Of a stretch of DNA of 64,000 nt, positions 24,101 to 39,100 are shown piece by piece. The stretch is from NCBI GenBank assembly GCA_013396635.1, contig WBMW01005542.1, forward strand, positions 1,407,397 through 1,471,396. Reading direction: 5' to 3'. Each line of letters begins with the position of its first letter. The first letter of the stretch is position 1. This DNA is from Penelope pileata (taxonomy: Eukaryota; Chordata; Aves; Galliformes; Cracidae). The position numbers were made by a program, and so were the translations under genes. Below the pieces are notes generated by a model that did no database searches, had not been told where the DNA came from, and saw only the letters and a list, made by a program, of their open reading frames with translations.

Positions 24101-27100
24101 AGAGCAGGGAAAAGGCAAATGAATCAATGTGATGCATTTATTTTTACGGACTTCAGAACAAATTAAGTTTATTTTTAAAGAATGAATGATTTCCAAAAAC
24201 ATTCCCTCCCTTTCTTTTACTGGCGAAATTTCAGTAGAGTATGTTTGAGGACCACCTCTGACCTGTGGTTAGCAGTCTGTAGATATGTACAGTATGTTTC
24301 TGACCATCTCTCCACACTCTGGCCATTGCCTGAAGAAAGGAAAAAGAGAAATAACAGCCCACTTCAGAACAAAATTCCAGCTAAAACTTGTAGCTTCTGC
24401 TGACGAAATTACTAGTTCTACTAGCTCATTCAAAAAGATATCGTCTGAAGAAAGCATTTCTTGATTGTTGTCTTTGACTGTCTTTACAAAATTCTTCTGG
24501 CATTAACTGTAAATTGTTCTGAATGTGTCACTTGCTTTCTGCCATCTATGCTCCTCTTTCTTCGTGTGTATTACAGAAGGAAAGCAGGGTTTAACTTCCT
24601 TCCTGCCAGCAATGTCCTCTTCATACCTCTTTTCTAAGCATTTGCAACAGTTCAGTATTTCAGGAATACTCATCTCCAAACTTTTTTTGCCACAATGCAT
24701 CTTTAAAAATGACCTTTCCATGTCTTTTAATATTCTAAGATCAGTGTTTCACACATAATTCTTAAACAGACAAAAAAGTAACTGAGTACTGTCATACGAT
24801 TTTAGTCAAAAACATTAAGGGTTCTGTATAGATATTAGGTACGAGTACCCACAATGTGGTTTGAAGCATTTGGCAAGCTGTAGGAATTCTGGCTGATATA
24901 GCAGACAGTGTTTAAAGCAACAAAACAAGTGACCACATGGGGGTACTAATTCACACTTGGAACAGGAGCAGGGCCAAGAATCAGAGCTTATTTCAGGTAT
25001 TAAGCATTTTGTATTACTCTACAATCAGAATTTTCTTACTGTATTTAAATATATATTTTTAAATTATTATTATTATATATTATTATATAATTATTATTAA
25101 GGACTATAATTTTAACTGAACACTCTTATGCCAACTAAATAATCCCTTAAGGCCAAGAACACTGTTACAAGCATAGCATGGCATTGACTTTATTTTATTT
25201 TATTTTTTAACATCATTGCCACATGATTTTCTCATTGTCTTAATTCTTATCAGGCTCTCTTCCTTTTTCTTAGGTACAACAAATCAATAGTAACACTTGC
25301 TATGCATTCTAATCATAATTTTCTTTTCTTTTTAGAAATATAGCAACATTTAAAAAGTGGCCATGAGACAAAGGGGATACATGACTCCCTCCTCCAAAGA
25401 AACCAGAATTTACTCTTTTCACGTTTTACTGCAAGGGGGGTTCTAATGATACAAATATATATATTACAACAGATAAATGTTTCTCCTTTTCAGAGTTTTC
25501 CTCCAGTACTGTGTTCGTCCAGATGCAATGTGATAGATGGGTAGCAATAAGACATGTAAAGCCAGACACTTGAAAATCACCAAACTCCTGTGATGCCCTT
25601 CCCAACCCAGATGTACACAATTGTATCAGACCTGAATATCCGTAGCTGGATTCCAGTCGATATCATACAGGATCAAGTGAGATGCTCCAACCAGATTCAG
25701 TCCTACTCCACCAGCTTTTGAACTCAGCAAAAAGATGAAGGCTGGACTGAATTTACTATTAAAGCTATCAACAATCTGTTGCCTTTGGGAGACGGGAGTA
25801 TTTCCATCAAGTCTAGTGTAAGAGTATCCATGACTTTTGCATGTCTCCTGTAGTATGTTCAATGTCTGAGTGTAATTGGATACCAGTACGACTCTGCCAA
25901 TGAAACAAAGTTATCTTAAAATCTTAAGTCACTGGTAAACATAAAGAACAATAACAAATTATTAAAGACAACTAAAAAAAAAAAATACAAGTCAAGAAGA
26001 AATTAAATGTCAACCTGAGGTTACTCGTATTTCCTAGGAAATAAAAAACTTTTAATATTATTTAAAGCACACACTAGATTTGGATGCATTATGTCTTACC
26101 ATCAAGCATTCAAACATTAAATAATTAATGTTTTCCTTCAGAACAGAATTTGGCATAATACACATTACAGGCACACAGAACCAACCACAGAGAGAGAATT
26201 TTTTTTAAAAAAAATCTTCATTTACACAAAATAGCTGCTTTTAAGACAGCATGTGCAGAAGGCATTGTAGCAGCTAATAAATAACGTATTTGACTCCACT
26301 TACTGAAAAATATATTGTGAACTTCCATGGACAACCTAGAAAAGTTCTGATAAACAAAATGAAATTCAGATAAGAAAGCAATGATTCTTGCCTACATTGT
26401 ATGACTGAAAAGAAATCAAATGAAGAGTGATGAAATACATCATAAACAATACAGTTTGGAAGTTTTTTAAAATAAGTCAGTCTCCTGATTCCTTACACTA
26501 ACAACTTATACTATGTCAGCTTTATTTCTCTTAAATTCTGAGTAACTAAGTTTCAGAGATCTCAAAATACAGGATTTCTGTCCTGCCAGGTACTGAGGAT
26601 GATACTACTGAGAAGACAAAGATCTTTTTAATTTAAGACATAAGATAAATAAGCACATAAGTAAGCAGTTAGAGCATACTCTGCAAGATCTTGTTGAGAG
26701 GTCTAAATCACATGTACAAAACTCCATCCAAAAATTGAATTTAAAAAAAAAAGTAATTTTTGATTAAAAACAAGTACTGGAGAACTATACAAACAATTTC
26801 AAGAAAAATCTAGTACACTAACATTTTTAAATTGTTGTAAAATATTTTTATTAACGGAGTTGCCTCTACAATCAAATTATATCCAAGGCTTGTTTGTAAA
26901 GACTTTGCAAGATAGTTTTTTTTGTCAATCAACCTGAAGTCCACATTTTCACTCAAAAATGGAGTATAAACTTCATAAAAACACTGGAATTAGTCATAAT
27001 GAGAGCAAAGCAGTAGAAAAAGAAATATAAACACTGCAGAATTTAAGCAAAAATGTTGTTAAACAATGCCTCACCACTAGCTGTGACTCAGCAGCTCCCA

Positions 27101-30100
27101 CAGCGCTGACACAAGGAAAGATGCTTTTTCCTGATACCCAGATTCTTTTGACTGACAAGAAAAAAGGCTAGTGCATTTAGATATTTATTTGTCATTGGTT
27201 TCAATGGATGCTAAGCATATGAACTCCCATGATAGGCTCAGATTTCTGGTTTGTAAAAAAGAGAGCATCAGGAAGGAACAAATTCCATTACCTCAGTGCC
27301 AAGAGATCTGCTGTTGCTCCTCACTACTGAATTACAACGTCCTGTTTAAGCATCAATTAAAATAAAAGTTAAAAGCCAAATACTTTTGTAATAGCTGGGC
27401 TTTAAGGTAAGAGTATCATGAGTTATCATGAGACTCAAGGTCATGTTGAGATTTCCATGAATCAGCAATTCCTCAGTAACCAACAATGTGCATCCTATTA
27501 CCCCACAATAAACAGAGATTTTCCTACGTCAGTGACATTTACCGTGGGGGAAATAAGCAGTTGCTTTGCAAGTTCACCTGCTGGGACTTGTCGCCCTGGA
27601 TGGAAAAGGCAGCAAGCACTGAGCAGTATAACATGATCAAAGAAGAAAGAAACTCATAATCCAGTCATTAAAAATATTTTTGTGCAATTTAAAATATTTA
27701 ATACATTACGTAATTGCCTTAAGGAGAAACAAAGCACTGGGAAATCTTTGCAGATAGAGATAATATGTCATAGTACAGGGGCTGTAGCAAACTGTCTTAG
27801 TTGCTGGAACTCAGTATGAAAAATTCTTGTATTTTTATCTGGAAATAATACGAAAAGTAACTTTGAAAATTATGTCAGCTGCAAATCAGATGTTAAGAAT
27901 TTAACAGGAGCCAGGAGCACAACGCATAAACATGCTTGGCACCTCTGCAAACAGTTGCAAAGGCTTCATTTTGAACAGTATGTCCCTACTACACAACTGA
28001 AAAGCAAAACAATATGCAGAAGGTCATTCCCATTATCTCCCTTCTACCTTTCTTTTACACTTGCCTTTCAGAAGAGTTGAGCTCTCGGATTGCTGCTAAC
28101 AGCTTCACCAGCACCAGCAGTTTTCCTGAATCATTTTCAGAGAAAGTATCGGAGGTATAATCTTTTGGAAAGACATCTGCTAGACCTTCGTAGAGACTGG
28201 ACTCATCGCGTTCATCACTCATCGGATCACAGGTTTTTTCCTGTTAAAAATGAAAGGATTCAAGCTTCACATCCCCACTAAAATGCTTTTTTGCTTTCTC
28301 TTACTTTTAAAAATGTGCTATATTTTTATTACAAAGACAAAAAGACGTATCGAAAGCTGACACAAAGCAGCTTTCATGTGAGCACAGCAAGCTCCCAGTA
28401 CTGTATTGACAGCGCAGTTTTAAAATACTGAGAGCATTTACTGTGGTTTACTTCCTCTAATCCAAGATGTTGTTTACAGCTGAGAAGAGAATAACCTGAA
28501 ATACTGAAAACTGAAAAATGCATTTTACTTCTATTTCTCTGCTTCAATAACCACACAGATATACACCCACGGCAAAACCATATCTAAAAATTTGGAATAA
28601 AATCATTACCCTGTTTACTCTCTAAATCATGTAGCACCTTACTGGGGAGCTACACAATCACTGACTTTTTTTTAGGAAGATATTGTCATTAGGATGCCAT
28701 TACGCAAGGGAATTGAAAAAAAGCTAACACGAAATAACAATAAAGTAGAAGAAATACAGGTAACATTTTGCTGTAACTTGCAAATTGATGTTTCATGGAG
28801 AGGAAAAAGCCAAACTAATCAAACTCTACAACAGCAATAAATGACCTGCACATACAGTCCCTTCCATACAAATAGTTTCCAAAGGGTTATGCTTTCACTT
28901 ACAAAAAATTCAAATGCTTATACAATGAAGTAAAGGCAATGAACTTTACTTGGCAGCATTGTCATTTACAGAGATGTCTTCAGTGGACATTCCTACAAAG
29001 TCACAAAGAACATCTTTTAAGAAATATTCACAGTTATGCTGACCCTACTTGGACTAGTATCTATGTCAGTTAGTATTACTAAGTTCTAACTATTCATACT
29101 ATTTACCTATAGGAATGAGAACATTTATGTGGAAATAACAAGGTGTAGATGGTGATTCCAGGAGAACTAGAAACAGAGACAGCTTGTACCAACAGCATGT
29201 TGAGTCTGCAGCTGTCAGTATCGCTGAACTCAATTGAGACTGCATGAGAAGGTTTCGGGGGAACCAGCAGAAAGGGTACACAGAATAATCTCTAGCTAAG
29301 CGTTCTTTGTAAAACTCACATTTGTATGTATTTTTACAAATATTCAGAGACAAGACTAGAAGGGAAAATGCATGAAGGTAACAAAGAACAAGAAAATACC
29401 TGAAGGTGATAGGAAGGTGGAGAGGTACCTTCCCTGACTACATTCAGATTTCCTAGCACTTATATTTTTCACAGCAAATCTCCTAAAGCAAGTCAGATGT
29501 GAAAAGAGAGCGTGGAAATGACCTTAACTAACATGCACTTTGACCATAACATATTTGTAGTGACCTCTGTCACCTGAAATGACTAATTGCAGGCACCCAC
29601 CCTCATGCAAATAGATACCTTTACAGATTTGAACAGGAGACATGGATGATTGCAAAGCTTTTTCAAAGCCCCTATACATATTAGGTGAGGATTATTCTCC
29701 AGCCTGCCTTGTACACAGGATCTAATAACTGGAGAACTGAGCAGTTTTCGATACAATTCAAGCTGCAGTGCTGTTGGTCGGCAGAAGATTATGTTCTCCT
29801 TTTTTGGGGGAAGAAATTTGTTTATAACCTCCTGCGTTCTCCGAAGAATAAAGAGTCCGGTGAGGCGAGTGAGTTCTGCTGCTCTTTTTTCTCCTAAATC
29901 CTTTTCCTCCTGAAAGAACAAAGCACAGAATTAATGCTCATCTTGCATTTCATCAAAATAATTTTCTACATGACTTTCATTAGGTAGTTAGCGACCATTT
30001 TAAATGTATGATACCACTTTCAGCATGGGAACATAATTATCCATTCTACAACTAGTACCCCTGCATTAGCTTAATTCTAGGTTTGGTTTCTAAAGTCTTA

Positions 30101-33100
30101 AACAAAGGAAGATAATGTCCCAGATGATATCCAAGGCTCAAATTATATTCCATACGTTTCTTGATTGATGTTGTAAAATAATACAGATGTTGCAGTACTG
30201 TGGAGAAAGTAAGAATTAATAGAGTATCCTCACATGGTAATTTACTTGGCATTTTTGGAAATTCAAGATGTTGGATGTCTGATAAAGAATAGCCATGATC
30301 TCAATATGCATGCATTCCTCCACCTCCCTTTGGAAAAAAAAATGAATTTATTCAAATAGGAAGCTGAGAAGCTTTTGCTACCACGAATAGTCCTGAGGTT
30401 CACTATATTCCATTGAAAGCAAATTTCACATTGTTCTCTACTAATTTCCTTCTATGATAGCATTTTTTAAAATGACATACCTTTGTTGCTGAAGGTTCTC
30501 TGGATCTGACAATGGGCTCCTCATATATCTTTCTATATGTGGATAAAGAACCAAGTATTCCTGGATTTACAAACTCTATTAATGCATAAAATTCTTGCAA
30601 GTCATTTTGGATTGGAGTACCTGAAAAGAGAGGAAAATAATTCTGCATTTGGTAATTTGTTCTTTAAACTGATAAAAGTACAATTGCTGAAAGCAGGGTT
30701 TGAAGTCGAGAATACATCCTGAAGACAGATGTTTTGTTTCAATGGGAATTACTCACAGTACTGAATTAATTTACATAGAACTTTACCGTGATGAATAAAC
30801 TACTCTTTCCCAAACTGAACAGACTGCATGTCTAGTTGTTTTGACAAAATAAGTCATTTTCTAAATCAATTTTATTAAATAGCTACAAAGGTGTCTTAGT
30901 TTCAGCTGGGGCAGAAGTTGGTTTTTCTGATAGTGACCCAGCTATGTGCTGGGTCAAACCAGGACAAAAGGAAAATAATGAGTGTATTTAAACGAAGTCC
31001 TGATGCCCTTACAGAAGTTCCACGGCTCCTTACCCATACCTGAAGTTACACTTGTGGTTTTTTTTTGTTTGTTTGTTTGTTTTTTAAATTGTCTGTTTTT
31101 ACGAGACCCAAGATTTGTGCTCTTGATATCCATTGCGAAAATTTATACCGTGCTCCTGTCATATTTACAGTATCTTTTTCCTTTCTCCCAGCCTGGTACT
31201 TTTAGCATAGCTAACTATTAAAACTAACTACAAATACTAACCAGTAAGGATAATTCTCCTCTCACAAGGCAGACTGCTGAGGGCTGTAGTTGTCTTAATA
31301 CAGCTATTTTTCAGACGATGTCCTTCATCACAGATCAGGAGGTTAAATTCTATAGCCTGAATTTGATCCAAAGATCGTAGCAGCATCTCATAGCTGATTA
31401 TCATAACCGAATAAAGTGGAGAACTGATGAATTCTTCTACTTTGTGGTCCTACAGGCATAAAGAAAAATATATCATACAACTGTTTTTTCAGAGATCACT
31501 CATCATACTCCCTACACATCCAGTGTCTACAGAAATTTTTCCAGCATGACACAAAACATTTACTACCTCCCTCAATAGTTGGATTATTGATTGTTTCCTA
31601 ATTTGCAAAGGAAATAAGGGATCCAATACAGCAATTTTTTTTTGAGTTTTATAACCTCATGAAGAGACAATTTACTATTCTTCTAGACCTTAAGATCCTC
31701 TGAGACACATTACCATGAAGGTGAAAAGCACAGACTCCCTGTAATGATTTCCCAGTCCTAGCGTTTAGGTAAGCCTCAAATGGATCATTAAAACCAAGAT
31801 AACAAACAGGCAGAAGCAGCTGCCTCCACACTCACTTTGGGATCCTAAGCCGCAGTGTCCAGTAGGGAGCCACCACATTCTGGCAACTTAAAATTCCTCT
31901 TGGAGTTTTGAATTGAAGATGATATTCACTTCGTTAAAAGCCCTTAACATTGACAAGTTGGTCAAAAGGTAAGCACAGCCTGGGACTCAGAAAATTAAGC
32001 CTACGACTAACCACAGAAAACATTCCTGTCTATTGGTAAATGAATGCAATTGATCTCTAAATCCTGCATTAGTGGTCAGAAAGTGTCTCTGAGCCCCTCC
32101 ATTCTCATGTGCCTTCCAAACTTTTTCTTTCGATAGACACTCAGACTTCATTTCCTAAACTCCTAAATAAAAGATCCAGAAGAAAATCTGTTTGGTTATT
32201 ACCAAATGTGACAATGAGGAAAACCCACATCAGTTATTCATGTTAGAGCATCCAACTCTGACCAGAATTGCACTTGTACAGTTCTAGACCTTGGAGACAA
32301 AACTAGCTTTAAAAAGAAACACACAAAATCAGCAAGTCACTGTAATGACAAAGAGAGTTTCTTCCAAAAAGGTTTCTAGAAATGGGCACATTTGTTTACA
32401 GATTGTGCACATACTAGGATTGCTCACCGGTCTTGCAATTACACATAGAAACAGAAAATTGTTCTGTGGCCCATCCCCTGCCTTTCCACCGAGCTCCAGA
32501 TACAAAGTCTCGGCACACTCCTTCCTGTGTCCTAACAGTGCTCATTTCCTACACAGGCAAGGGTCCCAGCTAACAAGCTGAAGAATCTCTTTAATCTTTA
32601 AAGCAAATCAAGCTAGAGCCTCAAAAGGTATTTTTATTTACAAACAAAATCAGTTACCAAACGCAAACAACTAAGTCTGGGGCCAGGTAGTGTAATACAC
32701 TGAAAGAGCAGTACCACTTAATTATCACAGCCTCCAAGTCATCGATTCACAGAACATCCTGAGTTGGAAGGGTCCCATAAGGATCATTGAGTCCACACAG
32801 GACCACCCAAAAATCAGACCATATGGCTGAGAGCATTGTCCAGATGCTTCTGGAACTCTGACAAGCTTGGTAAGTTCATACAAATTTATCCTCAGTGATG
32901 CAGATGAATCCATGGGCCAAATCTGGCAAGTTCACCTCCCAAAGTACCTTGTGGTAGGTGAATCCTCACACTGTGCTGACAAAGAGGCTCAGCACACAAT
33001 GCTGGGCACAGTGCAGAGCAGGTAACAAGGGCATGCTCCAATTTCCCCCTGGTTTTGCACCAGGCCACAGCATTTCCAAGACTGCAATACTGTAGGTAAG

Positions 33101-36100
33101 TGCCTGCTTTCTGGCCAGTATTTTTACTGCCAGTTTTGAAACAGGAGCAGAACATTTCCCTTGCCCTCCATTCCCAGCACAGGAACAGAAGAGCCCTGCA
33201 GGCATCACCCAGTGTTGTCCTCACCCTGAGTTCAGGCTCCATACTGCAGCCCTAGTGACAGAAGCTATGCCTCTGTGATCCTTCCTTGGAAAGCATCAGA
33301 AGATGAGCAGGATCTGGAAATCTTCCTCACACTTCCTGGGTATGAGTTGGGACTATGGGCACTGGGGAACTGCCTGCAGTTTCCCTCTCCTGGCTGCTCA
33401 TCAGCTCTTCTGGAGTGTTTGAACCCCTTAAAAAAAACAGGAGAGTCCTGACATATAAACCCCCTGCAGCCAAATATAATATTTTCACTGCTGTATGTAA
33501 TAACAGCAGTGAAAGATGGACTAAAAATTAAAATAATTTTACAAGCCAATTTCAAATAATTAATCTATCCTCTTAAGTAGCTGCAAGATATGTGTGTATT
33601 ACAGCCTCCATTTTCACAGTTACCCAAAGTGACTTGACAGGTTTCAGCGAGGAGCCTGGAGCGACGTCTGGAGCAATTGTCAGTCAGTATTAGAGCTCCA
33701 TAATGTCCCAGACTTACTCTTTGAACAGACCCTGCTTTGCGCTGGTCCAAATCCAATGTAGCCAGTGAAGTGTGAATTCAAAAATGCTGAATCATGAAGC
33801 AGTGTAAACCTTGACTTAGTTCATTCTCCAGACTTTTTTTTAAACTTAAAACTCAAACCTAAACAAGCTCTGTAGAAGTGATACTCTGCAAATCGATAAT
33901 GGAGTTATTCTCTCAAACACATTGCAAACGCTGACCATGTGGATTAACAAGACCTAAATGCAATCTCTGTGGGGAAGCCTTCATTTTAAAAGCAATGTCC
34001 TCTACCTGACATTTGCATTTCAACGGAAGTAAATTGTAATCACATTATAAAGCAGATAATGCCCTGTTTTTTTTAAAGAGTTTATTACTGAAGGGTTAGG
34101 ATCAGTACTCAGTGCTTCAGTGTGAAAATGAGGAAAACATGCCTAACGCAGTTTAAAAGTCTGCCACTTCTTTGAATGTGCTCCTTATAAAGCAGGAATG
34201 GAAAAAAAAAACATTGAGACAAGCTCTTCCCTTTTAAGTTATACTGAAGAAATAACAGTATGATAATTGCTGGTTTTCTGTAGAAGATAGACAGTAAATT
34301 ATTTTAAAATACCTCATTATACCCCAGGCAAGTCATGCATCTTGCTTTTGCATGACAATGTATTCACTGCTATTTGGGAACAACATCTTAAAAGATGCTG
34401 AGTGTCCTCAATCCAAATGGCTCCAACAAAATGAGTAGGAATATTAAAGTTATTTAAATTAAAAGACAAATAAAAGCTACTGTCATTTTGGGTCATAGTA
34501 ACTGTCAGCAAATTCAGATTTTTTTCCTCCCACCATTATTCATAAAAACTGAAAGAAAACATTCATTATTTCTAATTACTTTTTCAGGTAAAAGTGTTGC
34601 CATATTATATTTTGCCTTGTATCCACTTCCTTTAGAAAATTCTGTATTTCTCAGCCTCATCTATATTACATTACAGTTCCTGGCAAGTCAGTTTGCTTCA
34701 CTTCCACATCTTGAACAAGCTACTAAGAAAAACAAGTGATGCAAAGAGCACCCATTACTGAAACAGATGTATGGATCGGCCCCAGTGGAAGATGAGTAGG
34801 TTCAGTAATTTCAGGGTTTTGACAATAATAAGAGTGGAATTCAAAAAAAAATAATTACTTTTACAAAATATTGTACGTTCTACAAAAGAGTTTAAAAGTA
34901 GTTTGAACGCTTCCATTTTGTCTGAAATATTCACTCCTCCATATAGACTGCAAAGTGTCTCCACTTCTTCCCCCCGGTACAATTCAATTAATAAGGACCA
35001 AGGATAAAGGAAGAGTATGGCAGATCATTGAATGTATGCGTAGAAAACACAGCTTGTGGGTTTGCTAAATAACTTCCCTTGTCTTTCTGCTATAAATGCC
35101 CACCCTATATGGACACGGGAACCAGAAGCCTTAGGAGAAGAATCTAGGGATTGCAAATTACTCTTTGACTGAGACATTGAGACTGAGACATGTTTAAAAG
35201 GAAAACACACATGGCAAGGAAGCCTTAATGAATAGCCACAGCAATATGAGGATCTCCTGCAGAGAAAGCCCTCAGTCAATAATAGCATATCCTCACTCCC
35301 TGACTCCTATGTCTTTTACTTGAGCAGGTGCTTTCCTGACTGGTGTGGTCAGTGAAGGCCACTGAAGCACAGAGTCTGTGCTAAAACATTCAGTCTTCAC
35401 AGTGAGATGGAGAGAGTTTTGTATTCCAAAAACAAAGGCAAGATCCTAGAAGTATAACAAACATTAAAAGATGAAATACTTCCTCAGCATATGGTATTCA
35501 TCCAGGCAATACAGGAACTTGGGAGTGTCATTACCAGTAGAAACAGCTCCTCTAGAGGAGGGGTAGGAGTCAGTATCAGCCTGCTTCTTTTTTAAGGTCT
35601 GTATGTCTGCTTTCTTCCCGAGACAAGAGATATTTACGTTATCTAACACTGAGCCTCTCGGTTCGGTAACTCATGAGACTGAATCATCCTTACCAAAACC
35701 TAACTCTTGACAGTGTCAGTAAAGGGAATAACCCTCTAAAGTAACCTGAAACAGACAGCTGAATTAAAGAGGAAGAAGTTTTCAGTAAACAGCAAAAGGA
35801 ACTACCAAAGAAGCCAAGGACAAGTCAGTCAAGCTAGAAGCTGCATTATATAAAGCAAGGAAGGTATGCACTTTGATGTACAACAGAAAGCTCTTCCTTA
35901 AAGTGAAGAGGGACAAGGAAGAGCATGTCACCTTTTATATCTGCAAAGGTGAAGCCTGAGACACATACTACACAGGCAAGTGAGCTTGAGATGCTGACAG
36001 CTAAATGCACATATGGACATATGGTCCTGAAGGAGAAATGAAGTATTCCAGATAAATATTAATAGAGGATTACTAGTTTAGGTCTATGGTTAAAAAAGGG

Positions 36101-39100
36101 GAAAAAAAAAAACACAAGTTCTATATTCTGAGCCAGATAGGACCTAATCCCCTTTTGGAAATAAATCTTACCTGATCAACTGTAAAGACTTTGATCCTTT
36201 CACTTCCCAACCATTTCTGAAATTCTTTTTTCCAGTTTTTTACCAGACTCCCAGGGGTGACAATTAGTGCTCGCTTTAGCACAGGTTTACATCCATAGGC
36301 CCCTTGGCGCAGAAGAGTCCAGACAAGTGAAATGCATTGCAATGTTTTTCCTAAGCCCATTTCATCAGCAAGAATAGCTCCAAATCTGCCACCAACTCTG
36401 GAAGATAAAATGAGGCTGTGGTAACATTTTAAAAGACGTATCAGTAATTATTTACAACTGGTTTAGGGAATTGTTTCTCATGGTTGTTTTCTTTACTATA
36501 ATAAGTGTAAGTAGGTTCTTTATGCCCTATTGTAGGTTTTAATTCAGCAAGAACCAGAAGTCCTTAGAGGGAAATTCCTTGTTTTCTAGATGAATGCACT
36601 AGCCCTCCAAAACCAAATAGCTTAGATCTTCTTTTAGAATTTAAAATATTATGTAATATGTAATCTTTTTAACACTTGTATATACCTTCACTGTACATAC
36701 CTTCTTCAGCTCCTCTATACTAAATGACTGAATTATAAATTATACGAATAATTATGAATATAAACCCCAGAAAGCAGTGCACTTTAGCATGAGTCAGATC
36801 GTATCTGTGTTTACAAGACCTGGTATTTTCAGCAGAACCAACAGGCCCTTTGCTGCACTAGCTTCTCATCACAGCCAGCAATGTCACAGCAAGCACAATG
36901 CTACATGCAGGTCAGAAAAAAAAAAAACACTCTGCAATCTTTACTGGGGGAAAATTATTAATATTAACTGAACAATTTCTCAAATGTTCCCCTTCCAATT
37001 GTCTAATTTTTAGGATGAACATGAAAATGTTATAGAAATTGAAAGCCAATAGGATAATTATTTTCTTACCTCATTCCCATTACACATTCATACAGAAATA
37101 TAATTCCTTCTTTCTGATGGGGTCGGAGATTATTTGCAATGTAAGGATCCACAACTACATCCACCACAGGTAAACCAGTCTTGTTGAACATGCATTGATG
37201 ACTTGCGTTTGGTCTTGGCATAACGAGAGAATCTTGAAGTACAAAACATATGCAAACATTGCACAATTATTTTTTTTTTAGTCTGTTAGCAAAGGGTATT
37301 ATTTCTCTAACTCAGCTACAGCAAAAAGTCAATAACCCGATGGCTGCTAAAAATATTGGTCAATATATTGACCGTTCTCAGACAGAAAATGCATTTGCCA
37401 ACAAAGCACCCAGATAACCTTCCAAATAAAAATCCTTTTACAGAGGTTTCCAAAATAGTATGCATTTTTTCTCAAATGTAAAGGTGAAAAACTGAGTACT
37501 CTGAGTATTGTTTCAGGGGGTGAAACAGTCTACCTAGTAAGTGCTGCATGAGGACTTTGCACACACAGAGTTAAATCAGAAGGTCTAAAGGGTTCCTAAA
37601 ATGGAAGTTTAAGAAAACAATGACCCATAGAAAGACTAGACACTACATTTCAAGGGGATATTCTTTTAGTTGCCCAGAAAGACTACCTTGCCTGAGAAAC
37701 AAAGACAATGATTTGCTAAAAAAGGGGAAGAATGAGAGTGAGCTGACAAAGGCTGCCACAGTGCATGAATACAAGAAGTTGACAGGTTTGAAGACATACA
37801 GAGGCAAACAGAGCATGAAGATATATCCTTTGGCTACATCTGAATAACAGCTTTGCTTGCCATAATTTGTTTACAAACTCTGATGGCATCATTTTGCAAG
37901 ATGACGCCTATACATGGTCACTTATATTAATGCTACACAACCTCGCTGAGAAGTGTTATTGTCAGAAGACAATGAGAAAGCAATTTGCAGCTTCTGATAT
38001 TTTTATGTCTCTGGAGTAGATCTATGTTGATAATTTATTCATGGGAATAGGTCAGTTGAAGGCTTGTATCACTCAAAGGGATTTTGTTTCCTACTGACAA
38101 TCCTACTGACAAAGGGCTGAGTTCTGATGGATTACATCAAATTGCATCTGGGTGTATATAAAAGCCCGTGGTGACAAAAATATAATTTTTCTGACAACAT
38201 TACGCAGCCTCAAAGATGGGGAAGAACAAGATTTAGATGAGTTATGGACTAAATCTTAGAAATCATAAATGAAACACATGGCTTTATGTCTTGGTCACCG
38301 TGCTCTGTTCTGTTGAGCACACAGATAAATAGCATTCCATTTTGAAAAAGCTGCATTCTAATCAACTATTATAACTGACATCACCATGAAAACCTGAGTG
38401 CTCCCATCCCAAAGTCCTCGTCTAGGAAAATATCTCCAGTACTTCTGAAAGAGACTATACAACAAGGCATTAAATAAATTATACATTTCTCCTGGGTTAA
38501 GGAACACTAATAAGTGAGAGTCCAACCCATAGAAGTGTTAAGGGCTCTCCATATCATAATTCAGTTTGGGGAAATCTCATAGGAGGTGTTCAAATTCACC
38601 AGAAGAAAAGCCACAGAAGGCAAAGGACTAGAATAAACCGTAGCTTTTTGACAGAGTAGCGCAGAAACAACAAAGTACTTCATTTGAGTATAAAATATAT
38701 CAGCTCTTCACCAGATTTCAGGTTAGAAAGCCAATGCAGAATCATCATGAAAACACAGGGAGATGCATTATTAGACCCAAGATAAGTTGAACTCAGACTA
38801 GAAGACAGTGCTAATGAGTCTGCTCTTACAAATGTGCCAACGATATCACTAACAACCATATAATTAAGATATAAAATCAATGTTTATTTACGTAGTAGCT
38901 AAATAGCAGCTTTGTCAAGATATGAGGCAAAAAGTTGGATGGAGGTAAAGCTATAGCAAGAATATAGAACAATCCTTTTTTTTTTTTTTTTTTTTTTTTA
39001 AAGTAAGCATTGCTCTAGTTAATAATATAAATACTTTTGGAGCATCTTATGTCAGTTATGAACTCCCATGGCTCTTCAGTACAGGATAGTTCTAGCATTA

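Larger units (their letters stand above)
30621..31241 (-). other. RAD54B intron with an LTR-like remnant
   Basis: 0.62-kb intron with donor GTTAGT. It contains the short LTR-like fragment at 30890-30966 and a GTTT repeat at 31058-31085. Confidence 0.8.
31450..36171 (-). other. RAD54B 4.7-kb intron
   Basis: The largest intron between recognised RAD54B exons. It contains the CR1 fragment at 32742-32870 and a perfect 12-bp hairpin at 33483-33514. No exon or RNA gene seen. Confidence 0.85.

Noticed and set aside
25426..25620. Minus-strand frame next to the motif V exon
   Set aside because: It lies beyond the donor, and the next RAD54B exon (24329-24263) continues the protein without it.
28059..28064. 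GT donor at 28060-28059 for the RAD54B exon ending at 28065
   Set aside because: It would add four bases and shift the frame into the next exon, destroying the conserved VVLVSNYT block.
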